From Heyndrickxia sporothermodurans (GTDB lineage Bacteria > Bacillota > Bacilli > Bacillales > Bacillaceae_C), in NCBI RefSeq assembly GCF_016785185.1, contig NZ_JAEKDY010000053.1: a DNA stretch of 20,967 nucleotides, one strand, 5' to 3'. Of this stretch, positions 7,560 to 13,749 are shown one piece after another; position 1 is the first letter of the stretch, and every line of letters starts with the position of its first letter. The position numbers were made by a program, and so were the translations under genes. A model generated the notes under the pieces. The model was not told the DNA's origin, did no database searches, and saw only the letters and a list, made by a program, of their open reading frames with translations.

Positions 7560-8795
7560 TTATATACTTTTCTGTTTCGTTTGTAGTTTATTAAACATGA
7601 TGATATAAATACCCGCGCTTAAAACAGCAATAATGGCCAAAATATTAAATGTCTGAAAATAGCCGATGAATGAAGCTAACGGAATGGAAATAGGTGCAAT
7701 CGTCCGAGCAATTGTATACCGCAAACTCGCCGCTGCAAAATACTGTCCACGCATATGTTCAGGAGCAAGCTTCGAGATAAATGTTTGTTGAATGCCTGCT
7801 ACCACTAATTCGCCTAAAGAAAAGATTGCCATTGCTATGACGAAACCCCATAAATTTGGGAAAATCGCGAAAAAATACATCGAAATTGCATAACAAATAC
7901 ATGAAAGAATAAATACTTTTTTCTCCTTAAATTTTGCCACCCATCTCGTAATAGACACGGTGAAAAGTGCAACTAAAAAGCCATTTTCAGAAAGAATAAA
8001 TCCGTATATTTGTTCACCGTTAAGTGTGAAATGCTGAAAAAAGGAAAATTTATTGATGGCTTCTTTTGTATAAACTGGAATTAATAAATCCAATTGCATA
8101 AAGGTTTGACCAATTAGTACTCCCGCAACGATAAAAAGTAAAAATACTCTATCTTTAAAAATGATCCCATAAGATGAAAACTGTTTTTTTAATACTTGAT
8201 GCCATTTATCTGATTGATCTTCTCTTTTCTCTTGAATCGGAGAAGTTTCCCTCGTGAATTTCCAAAGCAAAAAGGCTAATACGATACATACGAAAGCTGA
8301 TGCGAGCAACAGTTCAAAACGGTAATAAGCGAAAAAGATTCCTCCTACTAACGGACCAATAACGACGGCAATATTTGTGGATGTATAAAAGACTGCAAAC
8401 ACATCACTTCGGTCTTTTTCATTCACGACATCTGCAACCATCGCTTGACTGGCTGGATAATAAAATGAACCGAAAATGCTCGCTACTGAAAAACAAATAA
8501 ATCCAATAACCGGCATATTTGTAATGGCGAAGATAAAAAAGGCGATTCCTTGCCCACAAGCAGATATGACCATCATTTTCTTACGGCCGTAACGATCTGC
8601 ATAATATCCGCCTAATAAATTGGCAATTACCGAAAAAATTTGTGAACCAATTAGCAATACCCCTGCAGTCCCTTTACCGAAAGATTCTGTAAAGTAAATC
8701 GTTAAAAAGGGAAAAAACATCCAAAATGTAACATTCATCAATGCTTCCCCAATAAGTCGAATTTTTAAATTTTTATCCCAATCCCTAAGTCTCAT
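7560..8795 (-). CDS. MFS transporter, drug/metabolite efflux type (YttB-like)
   Basis: This major facilitator protein of 411 aa has twelve predicted membrane segments. The family motif A between TM2 and TM3 reads GGYYADRYGRKKMM. The N-terminus (MRLRDWDKNLKIRLIGEAL) resembles Bacillus YttB-type exporters. Start: the frame is open to a TTG at 8858 without a ribosome binding site; the ATG at 8795 has AGTGGGGT upstream and begins directly before TM1, so it is preferred. A possible promoter, TTGTCC-17-TAAGAT, lies at 8858-8830 on the minus strand. Proton-driven efflux is typical of the family; the substrate is unknown. Confidence 0.85.
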   Translation of the reverse strand: MRLRDWDKNLKIRLIGEALMNVTFWMFFPFLTIYFTESFGKGTAGVLLIGSQIFSVIANLLGGYYADRYGRKKMMVISACGQGIAFFIFAITNMPVIGFICFSVASIFGSFYYPASQAMVADVVNEKDRSDVFAVFYTSTNIAVVIGPLVGGIFFAYYRFELLLASAFVCIVLAFLLWKFTRETSPIQEKREDQSDKWHQVLKKQFSSYGIIFKDRVFLLFIVAGVLIGQTFMQLDLLIPVYTKEAINKFSFFQHFTLNGEQIYGFILSENGFLVALFTVSITRWVAKFKEKKVFILSCICYAISMYFFAIFPNLWGFVIAMAIFSLGELVVAGIQQTFISKLAPEHMRGQYFAAASLRYTIARTIAPISIPLASFIGYFQTFNILAIIAVLSAGIYIIMFNKLQTKQKSI

Positions 8796-8894
8796 GTGAT
8801 GATACCCCACTTTTGTATTTGACTTTATTATCTTACTTGGAAAAGGAAGGGTGGACAAGGGGAAAATAGGGAGATTGGCTTCCTTTCGAAAGAT

Positions 8895-9236
8895 GGATAT
8901 TTAGTTTGTGGATCATAGAATTTAGTTTGTGTCGCATAGAATTCAATTTGTGGATCATAAAACTCTATTTGTGGATCATAGTCTATGTTTCAAACGTCGG
9001 ATATTCAGTTTGTGGACCATAGAATTTAGTTTGTGCCGCATGGAATTCGATTTGAGGATCATAAAACTCTATTTGTGGATCATGGGTTACTATTCAAACG
9101 TCGTATTTTCAGTTTGTGGATCATAGAATTTAGTTTGTGCCGCATGGAATTTGATTTGTGGAACATAAAACTCTATTTGTGGATCATGGTCTCCGTTTCA
9201 AACGCCGGATATTCAGTTTGTGGATCATAAGTCCCA
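8895..9236. repeat. Tandem repeat array B, 104-bp period with 21-bp substeps
   Basis: Three 104-bp units plus a partial fourth. Each unit contains four copies of a TTTGTGGATCATA-like 13-mer at offsets 0, 21, 42 and 63, then a gap to 104 holding a CAAACGYCG segment. Motif positions are 8910, 8931, 8952, 8973; 9014, 9035, 9056, 9077; 9118, 9139, 9160, 9181; 9222. The second copy in each unit carries the GTCGCAT or GCCGCAT variant. TGTGGATCA occurs exactly seven times and is one base from the DnaA box TGTGGATAA. The array ends in GTCCC just before the ampS terminator. The family recurs at 1672-1895. Confidence 0.92.
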
Positions 9237-9273
9237 AAAAGAACTGAATTTTTTTACTTTATAAAAAGAAAAA

Positions 9274-9293
9274 AACCCACTATAAAGTGAGTT
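9274..9293 (-). terminator. Intrinsic terminator of ampS
   Basis: On the minus strand AACTCACT pairs with AGTGGGTT (8 bp, one G-U) around a TTAT loop and is followed by TTTTTCTTTTT. It lies 10 bp after the ampS stop codon. Confidence 0.87.
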
Positions 9294-9302
9294 CATTCCT
9301 AT

Positions 9303-10535
9303 CTAAAACGCCCAATCCCCATTACGGAAAATTGGTTCTGTTGTTCCATCTTCCTTGATTCCGTCGATATTCATTTCGGCTGATCCTACCATGAAATCAA
9401 CATGTGTGATGCTTTGGTTTAAGCCATTTTTCAGCAGTTCTTCACGGGACATTTTTTTGCCGCCTTCAATACAGAATGCATATGCACTGCCAATCGCAAA
9501 ATGGTTTGATGCGTTTTCATCATATAATGTATTTAAGAAAAGAATATTTGATTGAGAAATCGGCGAATTATGAGGAACGAGAGCGACTTCTCCAAGATAA
9601 TGGGATCCTTCATCTGTTTCGATTAGTTGTTTTAAAATTTCTTCGCCTTCTTTTGCTTTCACGTCGACAATGCGCCCTTTTTCAAAATACACGGTAAACT
9701 CATCGATAATGTTTCCGCCATAGCTTAATGGTTTTGTACTCGAGACATGGCCATCAACGCCGTTTTTATATGGAACGGTAAATACTTCCTCAGTAGGCAT
9801 ATTCGCCATAAATTCAATATTTTGCTCATTTAGGCTTCCGGCACCTACCCAGAGATGACCATTTGGAAGTTCAACTGTTAAATCTGTTCCAGGGGCGGTA
9901 TAGTGCAATTTCTTGTAGCGTTTTTCATTTAAATAATCGACTTTCTTATGTAAGGATGCGTCATGTTCTTTCCAAGCTTGAATAGGATCGGCAAGGTCTA
10001 CACGTGTTGATTTGAAAATCGCATCCCAAAGCTTTTCAACGGCTTCTTCCGAAGACACATCTGGAAATACTTTTTTAGCCCAAGCTTTAGATGGAACGCC
10101 AATAACCGTCCAGCTTACTTTATCCGATTGAATGTATTGGCGATATGTTTCTAATGCTTGACCGGCGGCCTTTTGGAAATTAGAAATACGATTAGGATTC
10201 ACACCTTTTAATAAATCCGGGCTGGAGGAAACGATTGAAATGAAGGCAGCACCATTTTCCGCAAGTTCTGTCGTTTCCGTTGCACGATGTTTCGGATATT
10301 CTGTAAAAACTTCATCAGGAGCTAAATCATACTTCAGCCTTGAAACAACATCATCATTCCAGTTTACAACTACATTTTTGGCTCCAACTTCATATGCCTT
10401 TTTTGTAACAAGTCGAACAAATTCTACAGCATCGGTCGAAGCATTTATCGCAAGTGTTTGGCCTTTTTGTACATTCACGCCGACTACAACTGCCAGTTCA
10501 GCATATTTCTCAAGCTTCTCTTGAAATGTTGTCAT
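9303..10535 (-). CDS. ampS: Aminopeptidase, M29 family (AmpS/AmpT)
   Basis: This cytosolic thermophilic-type (M29) metallo-aminopeptidase removes N-terminal residues from peptides. All dinuclear metal-site residues known for the family are visible at the expected numbers: E250, E316 (HYLGEVALVP), H345 (ASNHFAIG), Y352, H378 and D380 (THVDFMVGS). The length of 410 aa matches B. subtilis AmpS. The ATG has GGGGAG nine bases upstream. It is a single gene on the minus strand with its own terminator, divergent from the DUF488 gene. Confidence 0.94.
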   Translation of the reverse strand: MTTFQEKLEKYAELAVVVGVNVQKGQTLAINASTDAVEFVRLVTKKAYEVGAKNVVVNWNDDVVSRLKYDLAPDEVFTEYPKHRATETTELAENGAAFISIVSSSPDLLKGVNPNRISNFQKAAGQALETYRQYIQSDKVSWTVIGVPSKAWAKKVFPDVSSEEAVEKLWDAIFKSTRVDLADPIQAWKEHDASLHKKVDYLNEKRYKKLHYTAPGTDLTVELPNGHLWVGAGSLNEQNIEFMANMPTEEVFTVPYKNGVDGHVSSTKPLSYGGNIIDEFTVYFEKGRIVDVKAKEGEEILKQLIETDEGSHYLGEVALVPHNSPISQSNILFLNTLYDENASNHFAIGSAYAFCIEGGKKMSREELLKNGLNQSITHVDFMVGSAEMNIDGIKEDGTTEPIFRNGDWAF

Positions 10536-10662
10536 TTATGTATTCTCCCCTTTTTTCAGAATCTTCTTCTCTATTTTAACAATCGAACAACATAAAGGAA
10601 ACACAATATTTTTTATCAAAAAGGATAGAATGGAGGAAAAGTATAAATCGATGGAGGAAAAA

Positions 10663-11010
10663 ATGATTACAATTAAACGTGTGTATAAACCTGTTAATGA
10701 AGCCGACGGAAAAAGAGTATTAGTTGATCGTTTATGGCCACGGGGAATTTCAAAGGAAAAGGCAGAAATTGATGAATGGATGAAAGATATCGCTCCGAGC
10801 AATGAACTTAGGAAATGGTTTAATCATGATCCAGAGAAATTTGAAGAATTTAGCCAGAAATACAAGGAGGAACTGAAGGAACCAGAAAAGAAAAAGGAAT
10901 TGGATAAATTAATCGAAATGAGTGATGGAAACACTGTGACACTTGTCTATTCGGCAAAAGATGAGGAACATAATCAAGCCGTCGTTTTAAAACATTATTT
11001 AGAAGAATAG
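10663..11010 (+). CDS. DUF488 family protein (YeaO-like)
   Basis: A small cytosolic protein with the family signature RVLVDRLWPRGISKEKAEIDEW near its N-terminus and LVYSAKDEEHNQAVVLKHYL at the C-terminus. Its function is unknown. Start: in-frame ATGs exist at 10630, 10651 and 10663. The last (MITIKRVYKPV) begins where family members begin and has GGAGG at 10653-10657, giving 115 aa. The longer form would add up to 11 residues. The bases ATGGAGGAAAA occur twice, 21 bp apart, so each upstream ATG overlaps a Shine-Dalgarno sequence. The 148 bp after the stop hold no clear gene. Confidence 0.82.
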   Translation: MITIKRVYKPVNEADGKRVLVDRLWPRGISKEKAEIDEWMKDIAPSNELRKWFNHDPEKFEEFSQKYKEELKEPEKKKELDKLIEMSDGNTVTLVYSAKDEEHNQAVVLKHYLEE

Positions 11011-11149
11011 TCCGGGGAAAGTTAAAGACACGAAATTGCGCATCGCAGCATGCTTTAAGCACCTTTTTCCATTGTTAAAGATATTTATGAATTTGCAAGT
11101 GATGGAGGAACCGCCGCAAATGGCAAGTTCATTCCTGTGGCGACAAAAA

Positions 11150-11169
11150 AAGGCTCTCTTAAGAACCTT
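11150..11169 (-). terminator. Intrinsic terminator of nsrR
   Basis: The minus strand reads AAGGTTCT-TAAG-AGAGCCTT followed by TTTTT. The 8-bp stem includes one G-U pair and overlaps the last codons and stop of nsrR. Confidence 0.8.
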
Positions 11170-11608
11170 CTTCTTGTGATTGAAATAACATCCGATAGTT
11201 CAGCGGATTTTGGACGATGTCTGCTAATGTATATTGATCAAGCACGGTTAAATAAGCGACTAGTGCTTTATTTAGTAGGTGTTTCAGTCCGCACACTGGA
11301 GAGATGATACATGAACCTGGCTTGCCATCAAAGCATTCGACCAATTGGAAGTCTTCCTCAGTTTTACGAACGATCTTGCCAATATTAATTTCCTTCGGGG
11401 GCAAAGCTAAACGGATTCCTCCGTTTCTCCCCCGGATTGTTTCTATCACTCCCATCTTCCCTAATTCATGGGTCACCTTCATTAAATGATTTTTTGAAAT
11501 CCCATATACTTCTGCGATTTCCTTTATATTGGATAGCTTCCCGGGCTCGAGTGAAGCTAAATAAATCAGAACCCTCAGCGAATAATCGGTATAGTTTGTT
11601 AACCTCAT
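11159..11608 (-). CDS. nsrR: Nitric oxide-sensing repressor NsrR (Rrf2 family)
   Basis: This 149-aa Rrf2-type regulator has an N-terminal winged helix-turn-helix (about 1-60; IKEIAEVYGISKNHLMKVTHEL). Its three cluster cysteines are at 92, 100 and 106 (ECFDGKPGSCIISPVC), exactly the B. subtilis NsrR numbers, and Asp8, a possible fourth ligand, is present. NsrR binds DNA with an intact Fe-S cluster; NO destroys the cluster and releases the target genes. It diverges from hmp, its classic target, and two palindromic candidate sites lie in the hmp promoter. The ATG has AAGAAGGTGA upstream. Confidence 0.92.
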   Translation of the reverse strand: MRLTNYTDYSLRVLIYLASLEPGKLSNIKEIAEVYGISKNHLMKVTHELGKMGVIETIRGRNGGIRLALPPKEINIGKIVRKTEEDFQLVECFDGKPGSCIISPVCGLKHLLNKALVAYLTVLDQYTLADIVQNPLNYRMLFQSQEEGS

Positions 11609-11635
11609 CTAATCACCTTCTTACATTCTATTTAC

Positions 11636-11665
11636 ATTATACCGTTTACGAACATTCACTGTCTA
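11636..11665 (-). promoter_or_regulatory. Sigma-A promoter of nsrR
   Basis: On the minus strand, TAGACA (11665-11660) and a perfect TATAAT (11641-11636) are 18 bp apart, 27 bases before the ATG. It does not overlap the two hmp palindromes, the nearest of which starts 19 bp away. Confidence 0.65.
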
Positions 11666-11683
11666 AAATGTGACAGCTTTTTT

Positions 11684-11708
11684 AAAGATGTATTTGAAAT
11701 ATTGCTTT
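11684..11708 (+). promoter_or_regulatory. Putative NsrR operator 1 (hmp -35)
   Basis: AAAGATGTATTTGAAATATTGCTTT is an imperfect palindrome resembling the AT-rich NsrR boxes of Bacillales (AAGATGTATT-type half-sites). It covers the hmp -35 hexamer and has the same left half as operator 2, 47 bp downstream. Confidence 0.65.
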
Positions 11709-11730
11709 TAACAATTTCGAGGAGTATCTT
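11702..11730 (+). promoter_or_regulatory. Sigma-A promoter of hmp
   Basis: TTGCTT (11702-11707) and TATCTT (11725-11730) are spaced by exactly 17 bp, with transcription expected from about 11737, inside operator 2. The ribosome binding site AGAGGAGAG lies just before the ATG at 11777. Confidence 0.65.
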
Positions 11731-11755
11731 AAAGATGTATTCAAAATACTTCTTT
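11731..11755 (+). promoter_or_regulatory. Putative NsrR operator 2 (hmp start site)
   Basis: AAAGATGTATT-CAA-AATACTTCTTT is an 11-bp-arm palindrome with one mismatch, directly downstream of the -10. Bound repressor would cover the transcription start. It is the better of the two sites. Confidence 0.72.
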
Positions 11756-11776
11756 AAAAAAGAGGAGAGATTCTAA

Positions 11777-12109
11777 ATGTTATCACAAAAAACAATAGAT
11801 ATTGTTAAATCAACAGCACCAATTTTAGAAACTGAAGGAACAAAAATTACTACTTGTTTTTATAAAATGATGTTCGAGGCACATCCGGAATTATTAAATA
11901 TTTTTAACCATGTTAATCAAAAACAAGGTCGTCAACAAACAGCTTTAGCAAACACTGTTTATGCTGCAGCGAAATATATTGACCAACTTGAAGTGATTGT
12001 CCCTGTAGTCACACAAATTGCTCATAAACACCGTGGACTAGGAATTAAGCCAGAACATTATCCAATCGTTGGAGAATTTTTACTTAAAGCGATTAAAGAA
12101 GTTCTTTGA
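11777..12109 (+). CDS. hmp: Hmp N-terminal globin fragment (110 aa)
   Basis: This is the product expected if the TGA at 12107 terminates. It holds most of the globin fold, including Tyr29 (B10) and His85 (F8), but loses the H helix and the whole reductase, so it would bind heme poorly and could not be re-reduced. It has a good ribosome binding site and NsrR-type operators. Confidence 0.6.
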   Translation: MLSQKTIDIVKSTAPILETEGTKITTCFYKMMFEAHPELLNIFNHVNQKQGRQQTALANTVYAAAKYIDQLEVIVPVVTQIAHKHRGLGIKPEHYPIVGEFLLKAIKEVL

Positions 12110-12193
12110 GATGCGGCAACTGACGAAATTATTAATGCATGGGCTGAAGCTTATGGCGTCATTGCGCAAGCGTTTATTGATGTAGAAAAAGGC

Positions 12194-13003
12194 ATGTATG
12201 ATGCAGCAGCAAATCAAGAGAATGGCTGGGTTGATTTTAAAGACTTCACAGTTGTTAAAAAAGAACAAGAAAGCAATGTAATCACTTCATTCTATTTACA
12301 ACCAAAAGATGGATCAGGTGTTACAACATACGAACCAGGACAATACTTAACAATCCGTGTGAAAATTCCTGGTGAGGAATACACATTAAATCGTCAATAC
12401 AGCTTATCATGTGCACCAGGTCACGATTATTACCGTATTTCTGTTAAAAAAGAAAAAGATTTCGATCCGAACGGAAAAGTATCAAACTATTTACATGATC
12501 ATGTAAATGAAGGGGATACAGTTGAAGTTAGTGCTCCATCAGGTATCTTTACATTAAATATGGAAGAAACTGCACCAATCGCACTTATTTCCGGTGGTGT
12601 TGGTTTAACACCGATGATGAGTATGTTGGAAACATTAGCTGATACTGGTTCTAAACGTGAAATTTACTTTATCCATGCAGCTAGAAATGAAGAATTCCAT
12701 GCATTTAAAGATGACGTAGAAGAAATTACTGCAAGACTTGAAAATGGCCATGCATACTATGGTTATGAAAAACCATTAAATGCAAACGGAGACCACCATT
12801 TCGAAGGATATTTATCAAAATCATTCCTTGAAAATATTATTAATGAAGAAACAATTACTTATATTTGTGGACCAGTTCCATTCTTAAAAAATGCTGTGCG
12901 TATTTTAACTGAACTTGGTGTAAAAGACGAAAATATTCGTTACGAATTCTTCGGTCCTGCAATGGATTTAAAAGCTGAAGAAAAAGAAACAGTGAAAGCA
13001 TAA
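12194..13003 (+). CDS. hmp: Hmp C-terminal FAD/NAD(P)H reductase fragment (269 aa)
   Basis: The ferredoxin-reductase-like half of Hmp is open from an ATG at 12194. FAD-binding RQYSLS and NAD-binding GGVGLTPMM are intact. AAAAAGG sits only one base before this ATG, too close for efficient initiation, so independent translation is doubtful. It is in phase with the globin fragment. Confidence 0.55.
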   Translation: MYDAAANQENGWVDFKDFTVVKKEQESNVITSFYLQPKDGSGVTTYEPGQYLTIRVKIPGEEYTLNRQYSLSCAPGHDYYRISVKKEKDFDPNGKVSNYLHDHVNEGDTVEVSAPSGIFTLNMEETAPIALISGGVGLTPMMSMLETLADTGSKREIYFIHAARNEEFHAFKDDVEEITARLENGHAYYGYEKPLNANGDHHFEGYLSKSFLENIINEETITYICGPVPFLKNAVRILTELGVKDENIRYEFFGPAMDLKAEEKETVKA

Positions 13004-13030
13004 TCATTTGTTAACATATCGGATAAGGAA

Positions 13031-13545
13031 GAAGCGGTACGATGATAATGCGAATTCGGCAGCTATGGTACCGGAGTAGAGAGAAGCGGTACGATGGCAA
13101 CGCGAATGTCGCATCCATGGTACCGGAAAAGGGTGAAGCGGTACGATGGCAACGCGAATCTCGTAGCCATGGTACCGGAAAAGAGAGAAGCGGTACGATG
13201 GCAACGCAAATCTCGTATCCATGGTACCGGAAAAGAGAGAAGCTGTACGATGGTAACACGAATCTTGTAGCCATGGTACCGGAAAAGGGTGAAGCTGTAC
13301 GATAGTAACGCGAATCCCGCAGCAATGGTACTGGAGTAGAGAGAAGTGGTACGATGGCAACGCAAATCTCGTAGCCATGGTACCGGAAAAGAGAAAAGCG
13401 GTACGATGGCAACACGAATCCCGCAGCAATGGTACGGAGTAGAGAGAAGCTGTACGATGGTAACGCGAATCCCGCAGCAATGTTACCGGAAAAGGAAGAA
13501 ACGGTACGATGATAACGCAAATCCCTCAGTAATATCGGCATATGA
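13031..13545. repeat. 52-bp tandem hairpin array C (about 9.5 units)
   Basis: Units start at 13031, 13083, 13135, 13187, 13239, 13291, 13343 and 13395 (exactly 52 bp each), then 13446 and about 13498 (decayed). A typical unit, e.g. the third, has a left arm GGTACGATGGC, a 15-nt loop, a right arm GCCATGGTACC and a 15-nt purine-rich linker GGAAAAGAGAGAAGC. The arms pair over 11 bp with one central G-G mismatch. A second pairing, GTACCG with CGGTAC, spans each linker. The array begins 27 bp after hmp. All long ORFs in it are repeat artefacts, since 52 is not a multiple of three. Confidence 0.93.
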
Positions 13546-13575
13546 ATACTTTTTAACGGTATTCATGTGCTGATT
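13539..13575 (+). terminator. Intrinsic terminator after hmp and array C
   Basis: CATATGAATAC pairs with GTATTCATGTG (11 bp, one G-U) around a short loop and is followed by CTGATTTTTTTATT. If hmp transcription continues this far, the array is part of the hmp 3' UTR. Confidence 0.7.
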
Positions 13576-13644
13576 TTTTTATTGGTATGGATTTTCCCCG
13601 CACTTCTAAAGTTGGATAAATACATTTTTTAGTGAAACAATAGT

Positions 13645-13667
13645 TTTGTCAAGACGTTAGCGACAAA
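13645..13667 (+). promoter_or_regulatory. Putative MtlR operator
   Basis: TTTGTC and GACAAA form a perfect 6-bp inverted repeat with an 11-bp spacer. This resembles the TTGNCA...TGNCAA sites described for MtlR of Bacillus/Geobacillus. Its centre is about 64 bp upstream of the predicted mtlA start of transcription, a suitable place for an activator. Confidence 0.6.
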
Positions 13668-13684
13668 GTTAGCTTTCTTCTTTA

Positions 13685-13713
13685 TTGAATGAAGGTTTGT
13701 AGAGTTTTATCAT
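13685..13713 (+). promoter_or_regulatory. Sigma-A promoter of the mtl operon
   Basis: TTGAAT (13685-13690) and TATCAT (13708-13713) are 17 bp apart; transcription would start near 13720. Both hexamers are imperfect, as expected for an activator-dependent promoter. I see no convincing cre site. Confidence 0.55.
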
Positions 13714-13749
13714 TAAAGGTGAAATATATTAATGAAAGGAAGAGAGCGA

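Larger units (their letters stand above)
11777..13003 (+). pseudogene. hmp: Flavohemoprotein Hmp (NO dioxygenase), interrupted by an in-frame TGA
   Basis: The frame from 11777 to 13003 encodes a complete flavohemoglobin in one phase (408 codons), except for a TGA at codon 111 (12107-12109). Both sides align with the family without any gap. The stop lies in AIKEVL-stop-DAATDEI, where homologues have Gly (GGA), so a single G-to-T change explains it. Hmp oxidises NO to nitrate using heme, FAD and NAD(P)H. The globin part has Tyr29 and proximal His85. The reductase part has RQYSLS for FAD, GGVGLTPMMSM for NAD(P)H, and CGPVPF. Regulation by the adjacent NsrR looks intact. Either the gene is a recent null allele, the stop is read through, or it is a sequence error. 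Confidence 0.88.

Noticed and set aside
8796..8858. Longer start (TTG at 8858) for the MFS transporter
   Set aside because: No ribosome binding site; the extra residues are unlike family N-termini, and the ATG at 8795 fits better.
8929..9230. Two similar 65-codon plus-strand ORFs offset by 104 bp
   Set aside because: They are translations of consecutive units of array B, not genes.
11030..11150. A protein-like frame containing DIYEFASDGGTAANGKF that might be a pseudogene remnant
   Set aside because: It is about 30 residues, has stops just upstream, and then runs antisense into nsrR; no family is recognised.
12107..12109. Selenocysteine or a variant genetic code reading TGA in hmp
   Set aside because: Family members have Gly, not Cys or Sec, at this place; other genes here (e.g. 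mtlR) use TGA as a normal stop.
13004..13541. Long minus-strand ORFs (158, 176 and 100 codons) and plus-strand ORFs inside array C
   Set aside because: They arise because a 52-bp repeat without stops is open in several frames on both strands. Peptides cycle through frames, there is no ribosome binding site and no known domain.
13031..13545. CRISPR array
   Set aside because: The whole 52-bp unit is conserved, there are no unique spacers, and no cas genes are present.
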